A stretch of DNA of 64,000 nt from Vigna angularis (taxonomy: Eukaryota > Streptophyta > Magnoliopsida > Fabales > Fabaceae): the NCBI RefSeq assembly GCF_016808095.1, contig NC_068977.1:7996479-8060478 (forward strand), read 5' to 3'. The notes below the pieces were generated by a model that had not been told where the DNA came from, did no database searches, and saw only the letters and a list, made by a program, of their open reading frames with translations. Of the stretch, positions 1 to 11,035 are shown in pieces. Position numbers and translations under genes: made by a program. Within the stretch, counting starts at the first letter, position 1. Each line of letters starts with the position of its first letter.

Positions 1-240
1 TTGTCATGCCATACCTTCATCTTCCACGTCTGTTGTTCTTTTTGAGAAATATTCAGCTCCACGATAGCTAAAAGTGCAGCTAAGCTTTTCTTTATCACTT
101 TCGGATTCACACTCTAGCATATGCCATTCAGAAAGGGTGAAAAAATTAACCATTCTTTGCCACGAAGCCTCTCATTGATGCCCTAGTGCTTACATCATGT
201 TCAACTTCATGTTCAATTATATTGATATATGTTTTTCAAC
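1..240. repeat. Copy of a diverged non-coding repeat family (left-most copy)
   Basis: This stretch resembles 16860-17050: both contain a CCACGAT(A/G)GCTAAAAG core followed by TGCAGCTAA, then a CATATGCCATT-like block and a GATGCCC block. No reading frame is shared. It is one of at least four diverged copies in the window, the others near 15760-16070, 16490-17060 and 18860-19330. Function unknown; it may be a relic of a duplicated promoter or non-coding transcript. Confidence 0.45.
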
Positions 241-516
241 CTACAAATATATATGGCTGTCAAAATTTGAGATTTTTCAAAGATAATTTAAGATTTTATT
301 TTCTATTTGATCGGTGGTTAAATTTAATTATAAATCTTATTTTTGTGATAAAGTTGATTGCATAGTCATTGATTAGGTAAAATTATTTTATACAAGTTTA
401 CATCTCTCTTGCATTTATTGAACAAAGACAAATCTTTTGTAATTTTACACTCAAAAAATTAAAGGAGATTATCTACCTTTTCTCTGATTTTCCAATGTTT
501 CTCTTATTTCATTACA

Positions 517-529
517 TGGTATCAAAGAG
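517..529 (+). other. Primer binding site of the copia relic (tRNA-iMet type)
   Basis: TGGTATCAAAGAG differs slightly from the usual plant copia site TGGTATCAGAGC and lies directly after a CA-terminated LTR end. It fixes the 5' LTR/internal junction and shows the element is on the plus strand. Confidence 0.65.
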
Positions 530-1857
530 TTTCTTATTTTTAAGGGTTTGTGAGGGAGTGAAATCAGTTGAAAAATCGTATACAAATAAAAAAAATACTC
601 AAAAGAAGAATGACATTAAGCAACCATTATTTACTAACAATGTATAAAAGAATTATGTGGGCTACAAAAATGAGAACTTCTTTGAGGAGATCAAACTTTG
701 TGGGAAGTGACGGTAAATGGAAGTAATCTAGTTCCTTTATCAAACAACCCAACATTGCCTCAAATAAGATTTCATAATGAAGAATAGCAAAGGAAGGTAG
801 AGCACTTGTCATTATACATGCAACAATACATGATAATGTTTTTATAAAGATATTGACTCTTTTTATAAAGATATTGACTCTTGAGGCAACAAAAAAAACT
901 TGAGACAAGCTCGAGAAGGAGTTCCAAGGTAGTTAAAGAATAAGAAGAATGAAGGCAATGAATCGGAGAAGAGATTTCAAGCAATCAAACTGAAGAAGTC
1001 TAAAATAGTGAAGCTTTTTAATAAACTTTCAAACTGGTTACTCAAATTAGATTGCTAGGTGAAGAGCTTAAAGATAAAAATGTTGTGGAGAAAATATTGG
1101 TGTGTCTTCCAAAGATATGTTTGAGTAAAAAATCTCATCTCTTAGATAAAATAAAGGTTTTTCTGACTTCACTTGCAGAACTTGTCAATGCTTTGCAATC
1201 CATTGAGTAAAGAAGATCACTTACAATGGAAGATAATGTTGAAGGTTCTTTTATGGCTAAATCTAAAAACAAACCTCAAGGTAAGTAGCTATGAAAAAGG
1301 GCCCTTTGGTACGAAGAAATGGAAAGGATAAAAAGAGAACAAGACAACAACAAAAGTGAAGGTTGGAAAGATAAGTTTCCACCTTCCCTTTTATTGTAAA
1401 AAGGCAAACCATATACAATATTATTGTTTGTTCATATTTGAAGTCAAATGTAGGGTTTCCAACCAACTTGGTAATATAGAAAAAAATTTGCAAATCAAGG
1501 TAAAGCAGTAAGGTCAGCACGCTTAAGTTGTTGACCATCAAGAACAAATTAAGAAGCAATTATTTGTTACTTATTGTTATTTTAAAAGTAGTAGTAACGA
1601 AGTTTGTCTCATAGGTATATTAATCATATGACTCATGATGCAAGTTTTCTAGAGAAACTTGATTGGTCCTACTTCTCCAAAGTCACTATTGATAATGATG
1701 AAAGTATTGATGTTAAAAGTAAGTGAGTGGTTTTTGTTGAAACCCCATCAAGTATCTAATACATTTCAAATGTTTTTTGTGTGCCTAATTGAACTCAAAG
1801 TCTTTTAATTGTGGAACAAATGCTTGAAAGGACTTATGCTTTGCATTTTATGGTATG

Positions 1858-1862
1858 CCATA
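1858..1862. repeat. Left target-site duplication CCATA of the Ogre-like solo LTR
   Basis: Identical to 7035-7039. The 5-bp length is that expected of LTR-retrotransposon integrase, and the repeats lie exactly next to the TG and CA termini. Confidence 0.85.
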
Positions 1863-2500
1863 TGTCGCAACCGGAATCGCGACGGGACGACGATCCAATA
1901 AAAAAAAAGAGATAATTTTGAAAAAAGAGATTTTGGAGTCGCCACCATAGTTTATTCTGGAAAACTACGGAAAAACCATAAAATGATAAGGCATGGTCAA
2001 ATTGAACCAGATTCTTGGTTCGAGAGTCAGTTACGTGTAGGGAAGGTATTAGCACCCTACAACGCCTGCCCTAAGGCAGTACCTTTAACTAAATGCGCGA
2101 ATGTGGATGTGGTTTTCAAAGTGTTTAACCTTCCCTTAAAATAAAACTCAAAAGAAACAAACAATATTTTTTAGCTTTTTGGGCCCGACAAGGATTGACC
2201 TTGCTCCTACGTATTCTCATGTGAGAAATCAGGGTTACGTAGTTCTTTTGAAAACTGTTTGAGAAAATTGTTTGGAAATTTGTTTGAAAATTTGTTTTGA
2301 AATTATTTGGAAAATGATTTTTGGGGAGAATGAGCCTGACAAGGACTGGCCTTGCTCCTACGTATCTCCACTTTTGATGGAGAATCAAGGATCACGTAGT
2401 TCTGGCAAGGCGATATTGTTTGTAGTTTTGAAAAAGTGAATGTTTTTGGTTTTTGAGGATTTTTATATTTTTTTGGTATTTTTTTGAAGAAAAGGGAAAA

Positions 2501-2935
2501 GGTTTTTGGCACAAGGACGATGCGTGCGATCACACATGTGCCTAAACCTTTAAAACGTATTTTTTGGTATTTTTGAAGAAAGAGAAAAGGTTTTTGGCAC
2601 AAGGACGATGCGTGCGATCACACATGTGCCTAAACCTTTAAAACATATTTTTTTGGTATTTTGATGTAAGAAAGAGAAAAGGTTTTTGGCACAAGGACGA
2701 TGCGTGTGATCACACATGTGCCTAAACCTTTTAAAACATATTTTTTTGGTATTTTGATGTAAGAAAGAGAAAAGGTTTTTGGCACAAGGACGATGCGTGC
2801 GATCACACATGTGCCTAAACCTTTAAAACATATTTTTTGGCATTTTGATGTAAGAAAGAGAAAAGGTTTTTGGCACAAGGACGATGCGTGCGATCACACA
2901 TGTGCCTAAACCTTTAAAACGTATTTTTGGGATTT
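2501..2935 (+). repeat. Five tandem copies of a ~91-bp hairpin-containing repeat
   Basis: Units start at about 2501, 2589, 2681, 2774 and 2865 (spacings 88, 92, 93, 91). Each holds GGTTTTTGGCACA, then AGGACGATGCGTGCGATCAC, then TGTGCCTAAACC. The two ends are near reverse complements and can fold into a ~12-bp stem. Units are joined by an A/T-rich linker. The array lies inside the Ogre-like LTR. Confidence 0.9.
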
Positions 2936-3564
2936 TGTCAAATTCATTATTTATTTTATTTATTTATTTTTTGTAATTTTTGTTCATTTATAAAAAAAAG
3001 CGTGCGTAGTGTTTAGCAAATAAACAAGACAAATACAGTACAGAGGGATGGGGGTTACTTTACAAGGGGATTACACGATATAAATTAATGACCAAACAAA
3101 ATAATAATAAAATTAAGAAACTAAAGCGTAAAAAACAAAACAAGAGAAAATTAACAAAATTAAGGGTACAGAGATAAAACCAGGATTGACGTGTGAAATT
3201 GAAGCTCCTTTGCAACTGCCAGGGGTGTAAAGATGAAATCTGGAGGAGATGCATCTGGTGAATGTGTGTTGGGTCCAAATCTTCTTCCTTTTTTTTTATT
3301 GCCTAGATAAAAAGGGTGCAGATATATGATCCAGGGGTGCAGAAAAACGGCTGAGACCCTCTTTTTATTTTGTTTGTGGAAGGGCTTAAGCCCAGATGAA
3401 AGGGGATGTGCGGGTGAGAAACAGGGGGTGCTTGAAAGGGAAAATGTAATTTTTTTACTATGTGGATCTGGCCCAAGGCTTTTTTTTTGTTCCTGTTCAG
3501 GAGAAAGTTAGGGGTTCTCCCATTTTCCCCATCACGCCTCACTCAAATGAAACCCACAGTTTAT

Positions 3565-3930
3565 TTCTCTCCCAAAAACGCTCAAACGGCCGCCGCTGCC
3601 AGTGCCGCTTTCAGTCTTATCGGCGACGACATCACTCCGTCGGAGCCAACACCGGCCACGACATCACTGTTCTCTCTCTCGTCTTCGAAAATGGCAACCC
3701 AGGGAAGGGTCTGCCTCTGCCGCACACGCACTGCGGCCTCTGCCAGACTCCTCGTCGCTGCGTCGTTGAACCCAGCTGCTTCCTCCGACACCGGCAGGCC
3801 AGGGAGGGGTTCGTTTCTGCCACCAGATCCAGGCCCCTCCTGATCTCTAATGTTGCCGGCAGTTCACAGACGTTTCCAAGGCCGCCGCTAGCCGCAGCGT
3901 CAGATCTTGCCCCTTTCTTCGCTGTTGATG
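3565..3930. other. GC-rich block in the Ogre-like LTR, similar to part of the Pack-MULE
   Basis: This GC-rich island stands out against the AT-rich LTR. Its segment at 3783-3812 (CTCCGACACCGGCA, one variable pair, then CCAGGGAGGGGTTCGT) is nearly repeated at 40976-41005 inside the Pack-MULE, and a weaker copy lies at 3695-3720. Open frames cross it on both strands but none resembles a known protein to me. It may be a captured host-gene 5' segment or an LTR-intrinsic block. Confidence 0.6.
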
Positions 3931-5220
3931 GTGATTTGGGAATGGGTTGGGTTATTTGGTTGTGTGAGTTGGGTAATTGAAAAATGGTAAGAATGGGTGA
4001 TACGGTGACGGGAAATGTAGTGGAAATAGTGAGTGAGTTGTGAAGAAGAAATGGTTGGGTGAGAGGAGCAGAGGGGTTGGAGAATGGTCTGAGAAGATGA
4101 AGGGGCTGACCGTGAGTTGTTGGCTGTGTGTGAATATGGAGGATGATGATCAAGTGTTGGAGGTGAATGAAAAGGAATGGTCAGAGGTTGGAAATGAAGA
4201 TGATGGGTGTTTGAGGTGAAGGGTAGTGAGAAAGAAACAGGCTTGGTTGGAAAGCTGGAAGATATCGGGAAAGTTAGGGAAGGTTGATAGGTGTTGGCCG
4301 TGTATAAGGTGTAAGGATCAAGATGATGGTCGTGAGGGAATGAGGATGAAGCTGATGATTGGGTGAGGGAATAAGGATGGTGATGGTGGAAGGGAGTTCA
4401 CGGGTGATCATGATGGATGTTGGCCGCGAAAAAGAGGAGGGAAGGGCATTAGTGGAGGCTATGGTTTATGAGTATGGATGTTGGATATGATGTCCAGAGG
4501 TTGAAGATGAAAAAGTATGTGGTTATATGCGATGGTTGGAATTGATGGAGTTGGGGCGGAAAGGAAGTTAGGCCGTGGTATTCATTGTTGGAGGTGAAAC
4601 TGAAGAAGAAAAGGATGGAGGTAATGGGTGGATGAAGATCAAGCGTTGGAGGTGATTACGGATCAGATGATGATGATAATGGTGGAGATGGTGTAAGGAT
4701 GATAGGTGCAGTGGGTGAATATGGATGATGACTGTAATTGACGGGTGGAAGATCGTAATCTGTCCCGAGTTTTGAGTTCACCCCTGGTCTCCCCCAGATG
4801 ATGGAAAGTGTTGGTTGTGTGAATGATGATGGCCGAGAGGTGTAGTTGCAGCAGAGGATGAATGATGATGGGTTTTTGGAGGTGATGAAAATGGAGGGAG
4901 AAAAGTGAGGTGGTTGGGTCACGGTGGGTGTTGGGGATCCATCAGAAGTGATGAAAAACTGGCCCTTAATCTGGTTTGGTGGCGTTCCCAGGTGTGGTGA
5001 GTGATCAAGGGATGAAGGGGTTCCCCTGTGAGTTGTTGGCTCTGTCTGGGAATATCCAGGATGTATGTTCCGTCTGGAAGGATTTGGTGTTGATGGTGAT
5101 ATAAGGATGAAAATGATCAGAGAGGGGTCAGTGGTGGATATGGATGATGGGCAGTTACTGGAGTGGGAGTGAAAAAGGAAAAAATGGTTGGGGTTACGGG
5201 TGTTGGCCGTGAGGTATTGG

Positions 5221-5287
5221 AGGGTGAGGATAGGTTGAAGATAGATGTCTCCAGGTGAGGATAGGTTGAAGATAGATGTCTCCAGTA
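5221..5287. repeat. Direct ~32-bp duplication in the Ogre-like LTR
   Basis: The phrase AGGATAGGTTGAAGATAGAT followed by GTCTCCAG occurs twice back to back. It is part of a wider G-rich, purine-biased degenerate repeat region (about 3950-5400) built on GTTGGAGGTGA/GATGATGGTG words. Open frames here are composition artefacts. Confidence 0.85.
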
Positions 5288-5844
5288 GCCGTGGGGGTAT
5301 TTGGGTTAAGAAAGATGGCCGGAGATGAAAGATAAGCTTGCTGGCTAGGATGGTGATGGGTGAAGTAACTAGCGTCCCGCCCGGTTCCCCTGATGAGTGA
5401 AGAAGAAACAATTTTTATAAAAAAAAAACTTCAAAACCCGTGAGCCTCTCCTCCTATTCAGAAATAATCCGTGAGTACACATTCCATTGCATGCTGAGCA
5501 ACAGTCCCTGGGCGTGAGGAAATAGGGTAAGGGCCCCTCCATCTTGTCTTCATCTTCATACTGTGGGCATCCTTCTGTGCGTGTGGTATGCTGGATGGTG
5601 ATGTTCTCGGTGATGGGTTCAAAAAACATTGGTTTATTGGTTTCGAATGGGTACTTGATGGATGGAACAAAAGGATGGAAAGGTGATGAAGCAACGGAGG
5701 ATAGCACGAATTGCTCATTGAGAGGATAAAGAGGTGTTGGAGATGAAGGCCGTGAGGTTGGAAAATGAGGATGATGATCTGGAGATAGTGCTGTTCTTTT
5801 TTCCTTTTTGCATTGGGGTTGAGCGGTATTTAAGGGGTGAGGTG

Positions 5845-6895
5845 GACGAGCGCTCAGGACGAGCGTTGTCTGAGGGGTGAGGTGGACGAGCGCTCAGAAT
5901 GAGCGTTGAGAAAGGGGTGTTGTGAACGAGCGCTCAGGACGAGCGCTCTGGACGAATGGTAGAAGGGAAATAGGACGAACGTTCTCGCAACAAGAGAATG
6001 AACGCTCAAAGAACTCAGGACGAGCACTCAGAGGGTTGAGGTGGACGAGCGGCAGAGGATGGGAGTGATTAGGACGAACGCCTTACACTTTCTTTGACGA
6101 ATGATGTTTGCTGCTGGGCCGAACGCTAGACAAACGAACGCTGAAGACAAACACATGGAGACCGAACGTTCAAATGAGACCGAGCGTTCAAGTGAAGACC
6201 GAACGCTCATTAAACAATATAAACCGAACGCTCAAAATCAAACGTACACCAATAACGAGCCCCCAAAACCGAACGCTAAAAAACAATCACACACCAAAAA
6301 CGAACGTTCAAATGAGTGTAAATAACTTCAAAACCGAACGTTCACTAACACAAAACCGAACGGTAACAAATATGACCGAATGCTTGATGAGGAGGACGAA
6401 CGTCCAAAATGATAAAATGGCCGAACGGTCGAATAGTGAACGTTTGATGACCGAACGGTTGAAGATGAGGACGAACGTCCTAAAAGAAACGAAATGCCGA
6501 ACGGTCAAACAAAGCAAAAGACGAACGGTCGAATCAGTGCAAAGGACGAACGGTCGAACAGTGCAACAAGACGAACGGTCACTGTTCGGACGAACGGCAA
6601 CAGCAACAATGGGGAAGGACGAACGGTTACTGTTTGGACGAACGTCCACAGTATCAGAGGACGAACGTCTGAACAACAGTTGGGAAGGACGAACGTTTAC
6701 TGTTTGGACGAACGGTTGAACAATGGGGAAGGACGAACGGTTCAACAGTGGGCAAGGACGAACGGTTCAACAGTGGGCAAGGACGAACGGTTCGACAATG
6801 GGGAAGGACGAACGTCACAACAGTGGGGAATGAACGAACGGTTCAACAGTTGGGGAAGGACGAACGCTCACTGTTTGGACGAACGTCTGATCTTT
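5845..6895 (+). repeat. GACGAACG minisatellite array in the Ogre-like LTR
   Basis: There are dozens of copies of a short core with irregular spacing, in three successive variants: GGACGAGCGCTC (about 5845-6070), CCGAACGCTCA/CCGAACGTTCA (about 6118-6480), and GGACGAACGGT or GGACGAACGT with CAACAGTGGGGAA-like linkers (about 6480-6895). The array explains the long open frames across it, which encode only repeated Arg-Thr-Asn words. The same core in reverse complement dominates 44060-45180. Confidence 0.92.
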
Positions 6896-7034
6896 TTTTT
6901 TTTTTTCTTATTTTTTATTATTTATTATTTTTTTTTCTTTTTATATACACACACATTTTTTAATTTTTTCTTTTATGAGGATAAAACAATAAAACAAATT
7001 ATTTAGTCAATCCGGACGAAATTGAGTGTTGACA

Positions 7035-7039
7035 CCATA
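7035..7039. repeat. Right target-site duplication CCATA of the Ogre-like solo LTR
   Basis: Partner of 1858-1862. The copia-derived sequence resumes directly after it. Confidence 0.85.
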
Positions 7040-8649
7040 TATTTGGATGTGCATATATCTTTGGATGTGAGATATTGTCTATTAAAATGAGAGAGAAAAG
7101 TTTTCCTTTAGAATGGAAACAAACTATTGTGCAAGCTTTTCCAAATTATGTAGGTTATTCTTCCTTATGACATAAAAGGCTTTGCCATTTTAGTACTCAA
7201 CCTTAAAGGTAATGAATAATAACTAGTTCAAAATATGCCTTCTATTCAAGAACATGATGATGTGTGTGATGTATTTCAATATAGAATCAAAGCAAAATGC
7301 CATTTTTTTATTGAAGTAAGCTGGATTGAAAAATTGCAGCTTATACACACTGATGTGTGTGGCCTAATGATCTCACCATCTTAAAATGGTAGTCAATACT
7401 TTCTGTTGGTTGTATATAATTTTACAAGGATAAGTTGGGTATTTTTTTTTCTAAAATAAAAGTCAAAGATGGTTGATGTTTTTCAAAAGTTCAAGCTTGT
7501 AATTGAAAATAAGGCTGAATGAAGAATTAAAAAGCTCATTACTAATAATGGAAAGGCTATAATTCAACATTAGTTAATTGTTGCTTACACTCCTCGACAA
7601 AATAGAGTAAGTGAAAGGAAAAATAGGTCAATTATAGAGATGACAAGGTGTTTACTCATTGAAAAGATTTTTAAAAGTATTTTTGTGCAAAAGCAACTAA
7701 TACCTCTACATATTTATTGAGTGTGTTGCCTACCAAAACCTAGAAAAGAAAAACACCTTTTAAAGAATAGTATAGAAGGAAGCATTTGGTTGTGTACGTT
7801 ATACTCTTGTTCTATATGTTAAGAGCAACAAGCTAGATCATAAATTAGAAGTTGATATTTTTTTGGGATATAGTAATAACTCCAAAGGTTATATGATATA
7901 CAATCCTTTGATGAAGAAGACTATCATTTGTAGAAATGTGAAGTTTGATAAGTTTTCTAGATGGAATTGGGAGAAATGCAAAGTATAAGCCTCAAGAAAA
8001 AACCTAACTTGGAATGGACAATCTCCAAGAACAATATTCAGAAGTTGAAGAAGATTTAGATGATGATGATGATGATGATTTTCCAGAGGCATTAGAACTC
8101 TTGCTAAAATTTATGAAAGGTATAACAATGATGCATAGAACCTAAAGAATACAATGAAGCTGCTAAAAATAAATGGGTGGAAATGTGTTATGTAGGAGGA
8201 GATGAATACGGTTGAGAGAAACAAAACCTAACAACTTGTAAAACAAGCTAAGTAGTGAAAAGGTTAAGGGTTTTGGAAACAAACTAAAGTCTAGATTGAT
8301 TGTTAAAGGCTAATGGAATTGATTTTTCAAATACATTTGTTTTGGTGCCAAGACATCATACAATTAGGTTGCTAGTTGCATTTTACCGTTTTAATGTGAA
8401 ATAAACTTTTTTTAAATGATTGAAAACCAATGAAAAAACTTTTTGTTGTAAATGATAAGTTGTCACTTAATGATGTCAACAGCAAAGTAGAAACTTTTAC
8501 CTATAAAAGCTTAATTGATAATCTACTGTATCTTACAACCATTAGACTAAAACATAAGTTTGCTATAATTTTGTTGTTGAAATTTATGTATTGTTCTAGT
8601 CAAGATCATTATCATGTTGCAAAACAAGTATTAAGATACATAAGAGACT

Positions 8650-9090
8650 CAACTAAGGTTAACTACGTAAATAAAGTCCAGCATAGAGACTAATCTTAGC
8701 ATAACTAAGATTAGCTGCATAAATCAATCCCAACACAATCAAAGGATGATAATAATACAACTAAGGTCAACTAAATAATCCATCCTATCATGACCAAAAG
8801 CTCATTTTAGCACCGCTAAGGTTGGCTACATAAATCAATCCCAAATTAAGTAGAGACTAATCATAACACAATTAAGGTTAACTATATAAATTACTCCTAC
8901 CATGACTATAGGATAATTTTAACACAGGTAAGGTCAACTACATAAATCATTCTCAACACAATTGAAGATTGATCTTAACACAACTAAGGTCATCTATATA
9001 AATCAATCCCAAGGTAGCTAGAGGATGATCTTAGCACAACTAAGCAACTCCTAACTTGATTGTAGGTTGATCTTGAAACAACTAAGATCA
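8650..9090. repeat. Degenerate tandem repeat, ~55-65 bp unit
   Basis: Successive units share ACAACTAAGGTCAACTA, then CATAAATCAATCC, then a variable AGAGACTAATCTTAGCA-like part. About seven diverged copies. It starts where the copia RNase H relic stops, so the element's 3' end has been replaced or truncated here. Confidence 0.75.
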
Positions 9091-9124
9091 ACATACTCAA
9101 AACATAAAAGCAATCTTACTTAAT

Positions 9125-9480
9125 ATACCATCATGATGTGGACGACCTTCTAATATTGTCTAAGCTTTTATATCTAAATCAACTGAGAGTTTGTGGTTGT
9201 GTGTCATAACAAAACAAAACCCATATACCAAGTTGAGATCTGACATAATATAGATAAGCTTCTAAAATCATCTAAGCCTTTGCACCTAAATCTGTTTAAG
9301 ATTGTGTATAGTCATAATAAGACAATATCCATATATTGAACCAAGATTGAGGTTCCTATTCTCACTACATGGATAAGCTTCTAAAATTGCTTAACTCTTT
9401 ATCCTATCAACTTAAGACCGAGAAATTGCATACTTTCATAATAGGCCAACACCCATATACCGAATAAAAAGATTGGAAAA
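9125..9480. repeat. Degenerate tandem repeat, ~130-bp unit, about 2.5 copies
   Basis: The blocks GATAAGCTTCTAAAAT, then a CTAAGCCTTT-like word and CCCATATACC recur at about 9145-9230, 9252-9345 and 9371-9460. It adjoins the 8650-9090 array but has a different unit. Confidence 0.6.
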
Positions 9481-9489
9481 CATATATAC

Positions 9490-10620
9490 ATTACACCATA
9501 TGATCATAACGAAGTATAAAATCAATGAGAATTTCGATAAAATCAGATAACTTAAAACATATTTTCCTATAATCTTGAAAGTGTTTATAAGATAAATTTA
9601 TTCTAAAAATCGATAAATATAAAATATAGTTTCCAATACTTTATATTGGAACATGTGCCAATATATGTAAATTGTTGCTAACCATATTAGTTATAAATGC
9701 AAAAACAATATAAGAGCATGACTTTAATGCTCTATTTTGAAGCTACCTAAAGTTTAAACCAGAATAATAGGTATTGCAAAATAGTTTATTTTAGGAGTTT
9801 TAGCTTATGAATTGGAAACTATAATTTACTTAAGCTAACTTCTAACTTGTAGCTTATTTAATTATTATCCTTAATTTCTTTTTCTCAATAATTACTTATT
9901 TTAATTTTATAAATACAATTAACTATTTTTCTACGTTTAGTATTTGTTGGCTTACGTTTGAAACTTTTTATGTAATTTGAATTAAAAAAAGTAACATTAT
10001 ACTTTAAAGCAGCTAATGTTTTATTACATGATTCTGTGTAAAATTACACAAATAAAAAAATTATAAAATATATAAACTCAATATAACAGTATATGAAATT
10101 GAGAAATAAAAATAAATAAATTTCCGAAAATAAATAAAAATTAAATTTGATTAAACTCATTATATAAACTAATATGAACAAATTACTGGTCTAAATAAAA
10201 AATCCCTTCTAGATTTAAAAGAAAATAAAAGCACCAATAAATTTAATAAAAATCTAATTATTTTAAAATCTAATTATTTTTAAAAATCTGAAATTATAAT
10301 TCTTTTTGTCTTAAAAAAACACAAATGTTATTTATATAATAAAAATTGTCGTTAAATCCTTTTACATTTTTCTACATTTGCAAACTTATCAGATAGTTCA
10401 TATACTTCTAATCCAATAAATAAACTAACATCTCTGTTCCAAACTTATAAGGTTATGCGCAGGTTATCGCTCTATCAACTTGGATGTTATTCGATAATTT
10501 TACCAAAAGAATAAAAACCTAAGACATTATTTTTATTTCTTGAGCAAACAATTTTTTTTATCAATTATAAAGTAAATAGATTATCTCGTAAAATATTGTG
10601 GTATGATTAATTTATAAAAT
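9490..10620. other. AT-rich intergenic DNA without recognised features
   Basis: Mostly A/T runs and short broken frames. No coding, RNA or transposon signature recognised. Confidence 0.6.
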
Positions 10621-11035
10621 TATGAAAAACCCTAGTAATGATTTGAACAGAGACAATTTACCGGCAAGCAAAAGTCCCAACTTATGAGGTGCTTCACCAA
10701 GAACTTGAGCACCTCATCCTCCTTCCAATGAATTCTAGTCATTCTGCAGTTTGTTTTGAAAACAATGAATCAAACAAGAAAAGAAGCTACATTAATAAAG
10801 ATTCAGAAAGCTATTAGAACAGCATTATAGAAAGCCAAAAACGTTCCCAAATGGGTCCTGAAAATCCTACTCTTGAGAAGCTTCTCGAACCTCATGAGCA
10901 GTCTAGCCAGTCCGGTGGGGTTCAGATTCAGAGCCCCATCGACGACGGAGGAGAGAAAGAGCGTGGCGGGGATTCTGCTCTGTTGAGAGCATCTCTGCAA
11001 GTGGCTTCAGGAAGGAGAAAGGAGATATGATTTTC
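10621..11035 (-). other. Unidentified gene-like fragment (possible pseudogene)
   Basis: The part at 10840-11030 is clearly more GC-rich than its surroundings, and the minus strand has a 65-codon open frame (10803-11000). A second short GC-richer piece lies at 10665-10740 with a possible GT donor on the minus strand. The composition looks like part of a plant gene, but I recognise no family in any frame. It could be a decayed exon, a small organelle-targeted protein or a captured fragment. Confidence 0.25.

Larger units (their letters stand above)
1863..7034 (+). mobile_element. Solo LTR of an Ogre/Tat-type Ty3/gypsy retrotransposon
   Basis: The segment begins TGTCGCAACC, ends GTTGACA (TGTC/GACA inverted ends), and is flanked by perfect 5-bp direct repeats CCATA at 1858-1862 and 7035-7039. 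Removing it restores a continuous copia relic. Ogre-like LTR signatures are present: GGAGTCGCCACC near 1935, GGTATTAGCACCCTACAACG near 2045, and two copies of a GACAAGG..CTTGCTCCTACGTA block (2188-2215 and 2336-2365). At 5172 bp it matches the unusually long LTRs of Ogre elements (family knowledge). No internal coding domain is present, so it is read as a solo LTR left by LTR-LTR recombination. It contains a 91-bp hairpin tandem repeat, a GC-rich block and a GACGAACG array, listed separately. Confidence 0.85.
258..8650 (+). mobile_element. Decayed Ty1/copia retrotransposon, split by a solo LTR
   Basis: A probable 5' LTR ends with CATTACA at 516 and is followed at 517-529 by TGGTATCAAAGAG, which resembles the initiator-Met tRNA primer binding site. 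A UBN2-type gag relic lies at about 850-1200. A zinc-knuckle-like Cys/His segment follows at 1380-1500. A protease/GAG-pre-integrase region (NHMTHDASF, then a KRLCHF-like motif) runs over 1615-1860 and 7035-7200. An integrase relic lies at 7320-7970, and an RNase H-proximal relic (QVLRYI) at 8430-8650. Integrase before RT/RNase H is the Ty1/copia order. Every frame is broken by stops and deletions and no 3' LTR was found; the 3' end runs into a tandem repeat. The 5' LTR start at 258 is a guess. The element is interrupted by the insertion at 1863-7034. Confidence 0.75.

Noticed and set aside
2501..2935. CRISPR-like repeat-spacer array
   Set aside because: The DNA is a plant genome and the linkers between repeats are themselves repeated, so it is an ordinary tandem repeat in an LTR.
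3462..3980. Overlapping frames in the GC-rich block as a protein gene
   Set aside because: Several frames on both strands are equally open, none resembles a known protein, and the block lies inside an LTR.
4656..5411. 251-codon frame on the minus strand, Pro/Ser/Thr-rich
   Set aside because: It falls in the purine-biased degenerate part of the Ogre-like LTR. The composition explains the lack of stops and no domain is visible.
6108..6719. 203-codon open frame on the plus strand
   Set aside because: It lies wholly in the GACGAACG array and encodes only repeat-derived words. Other frames there are open for the same reason.
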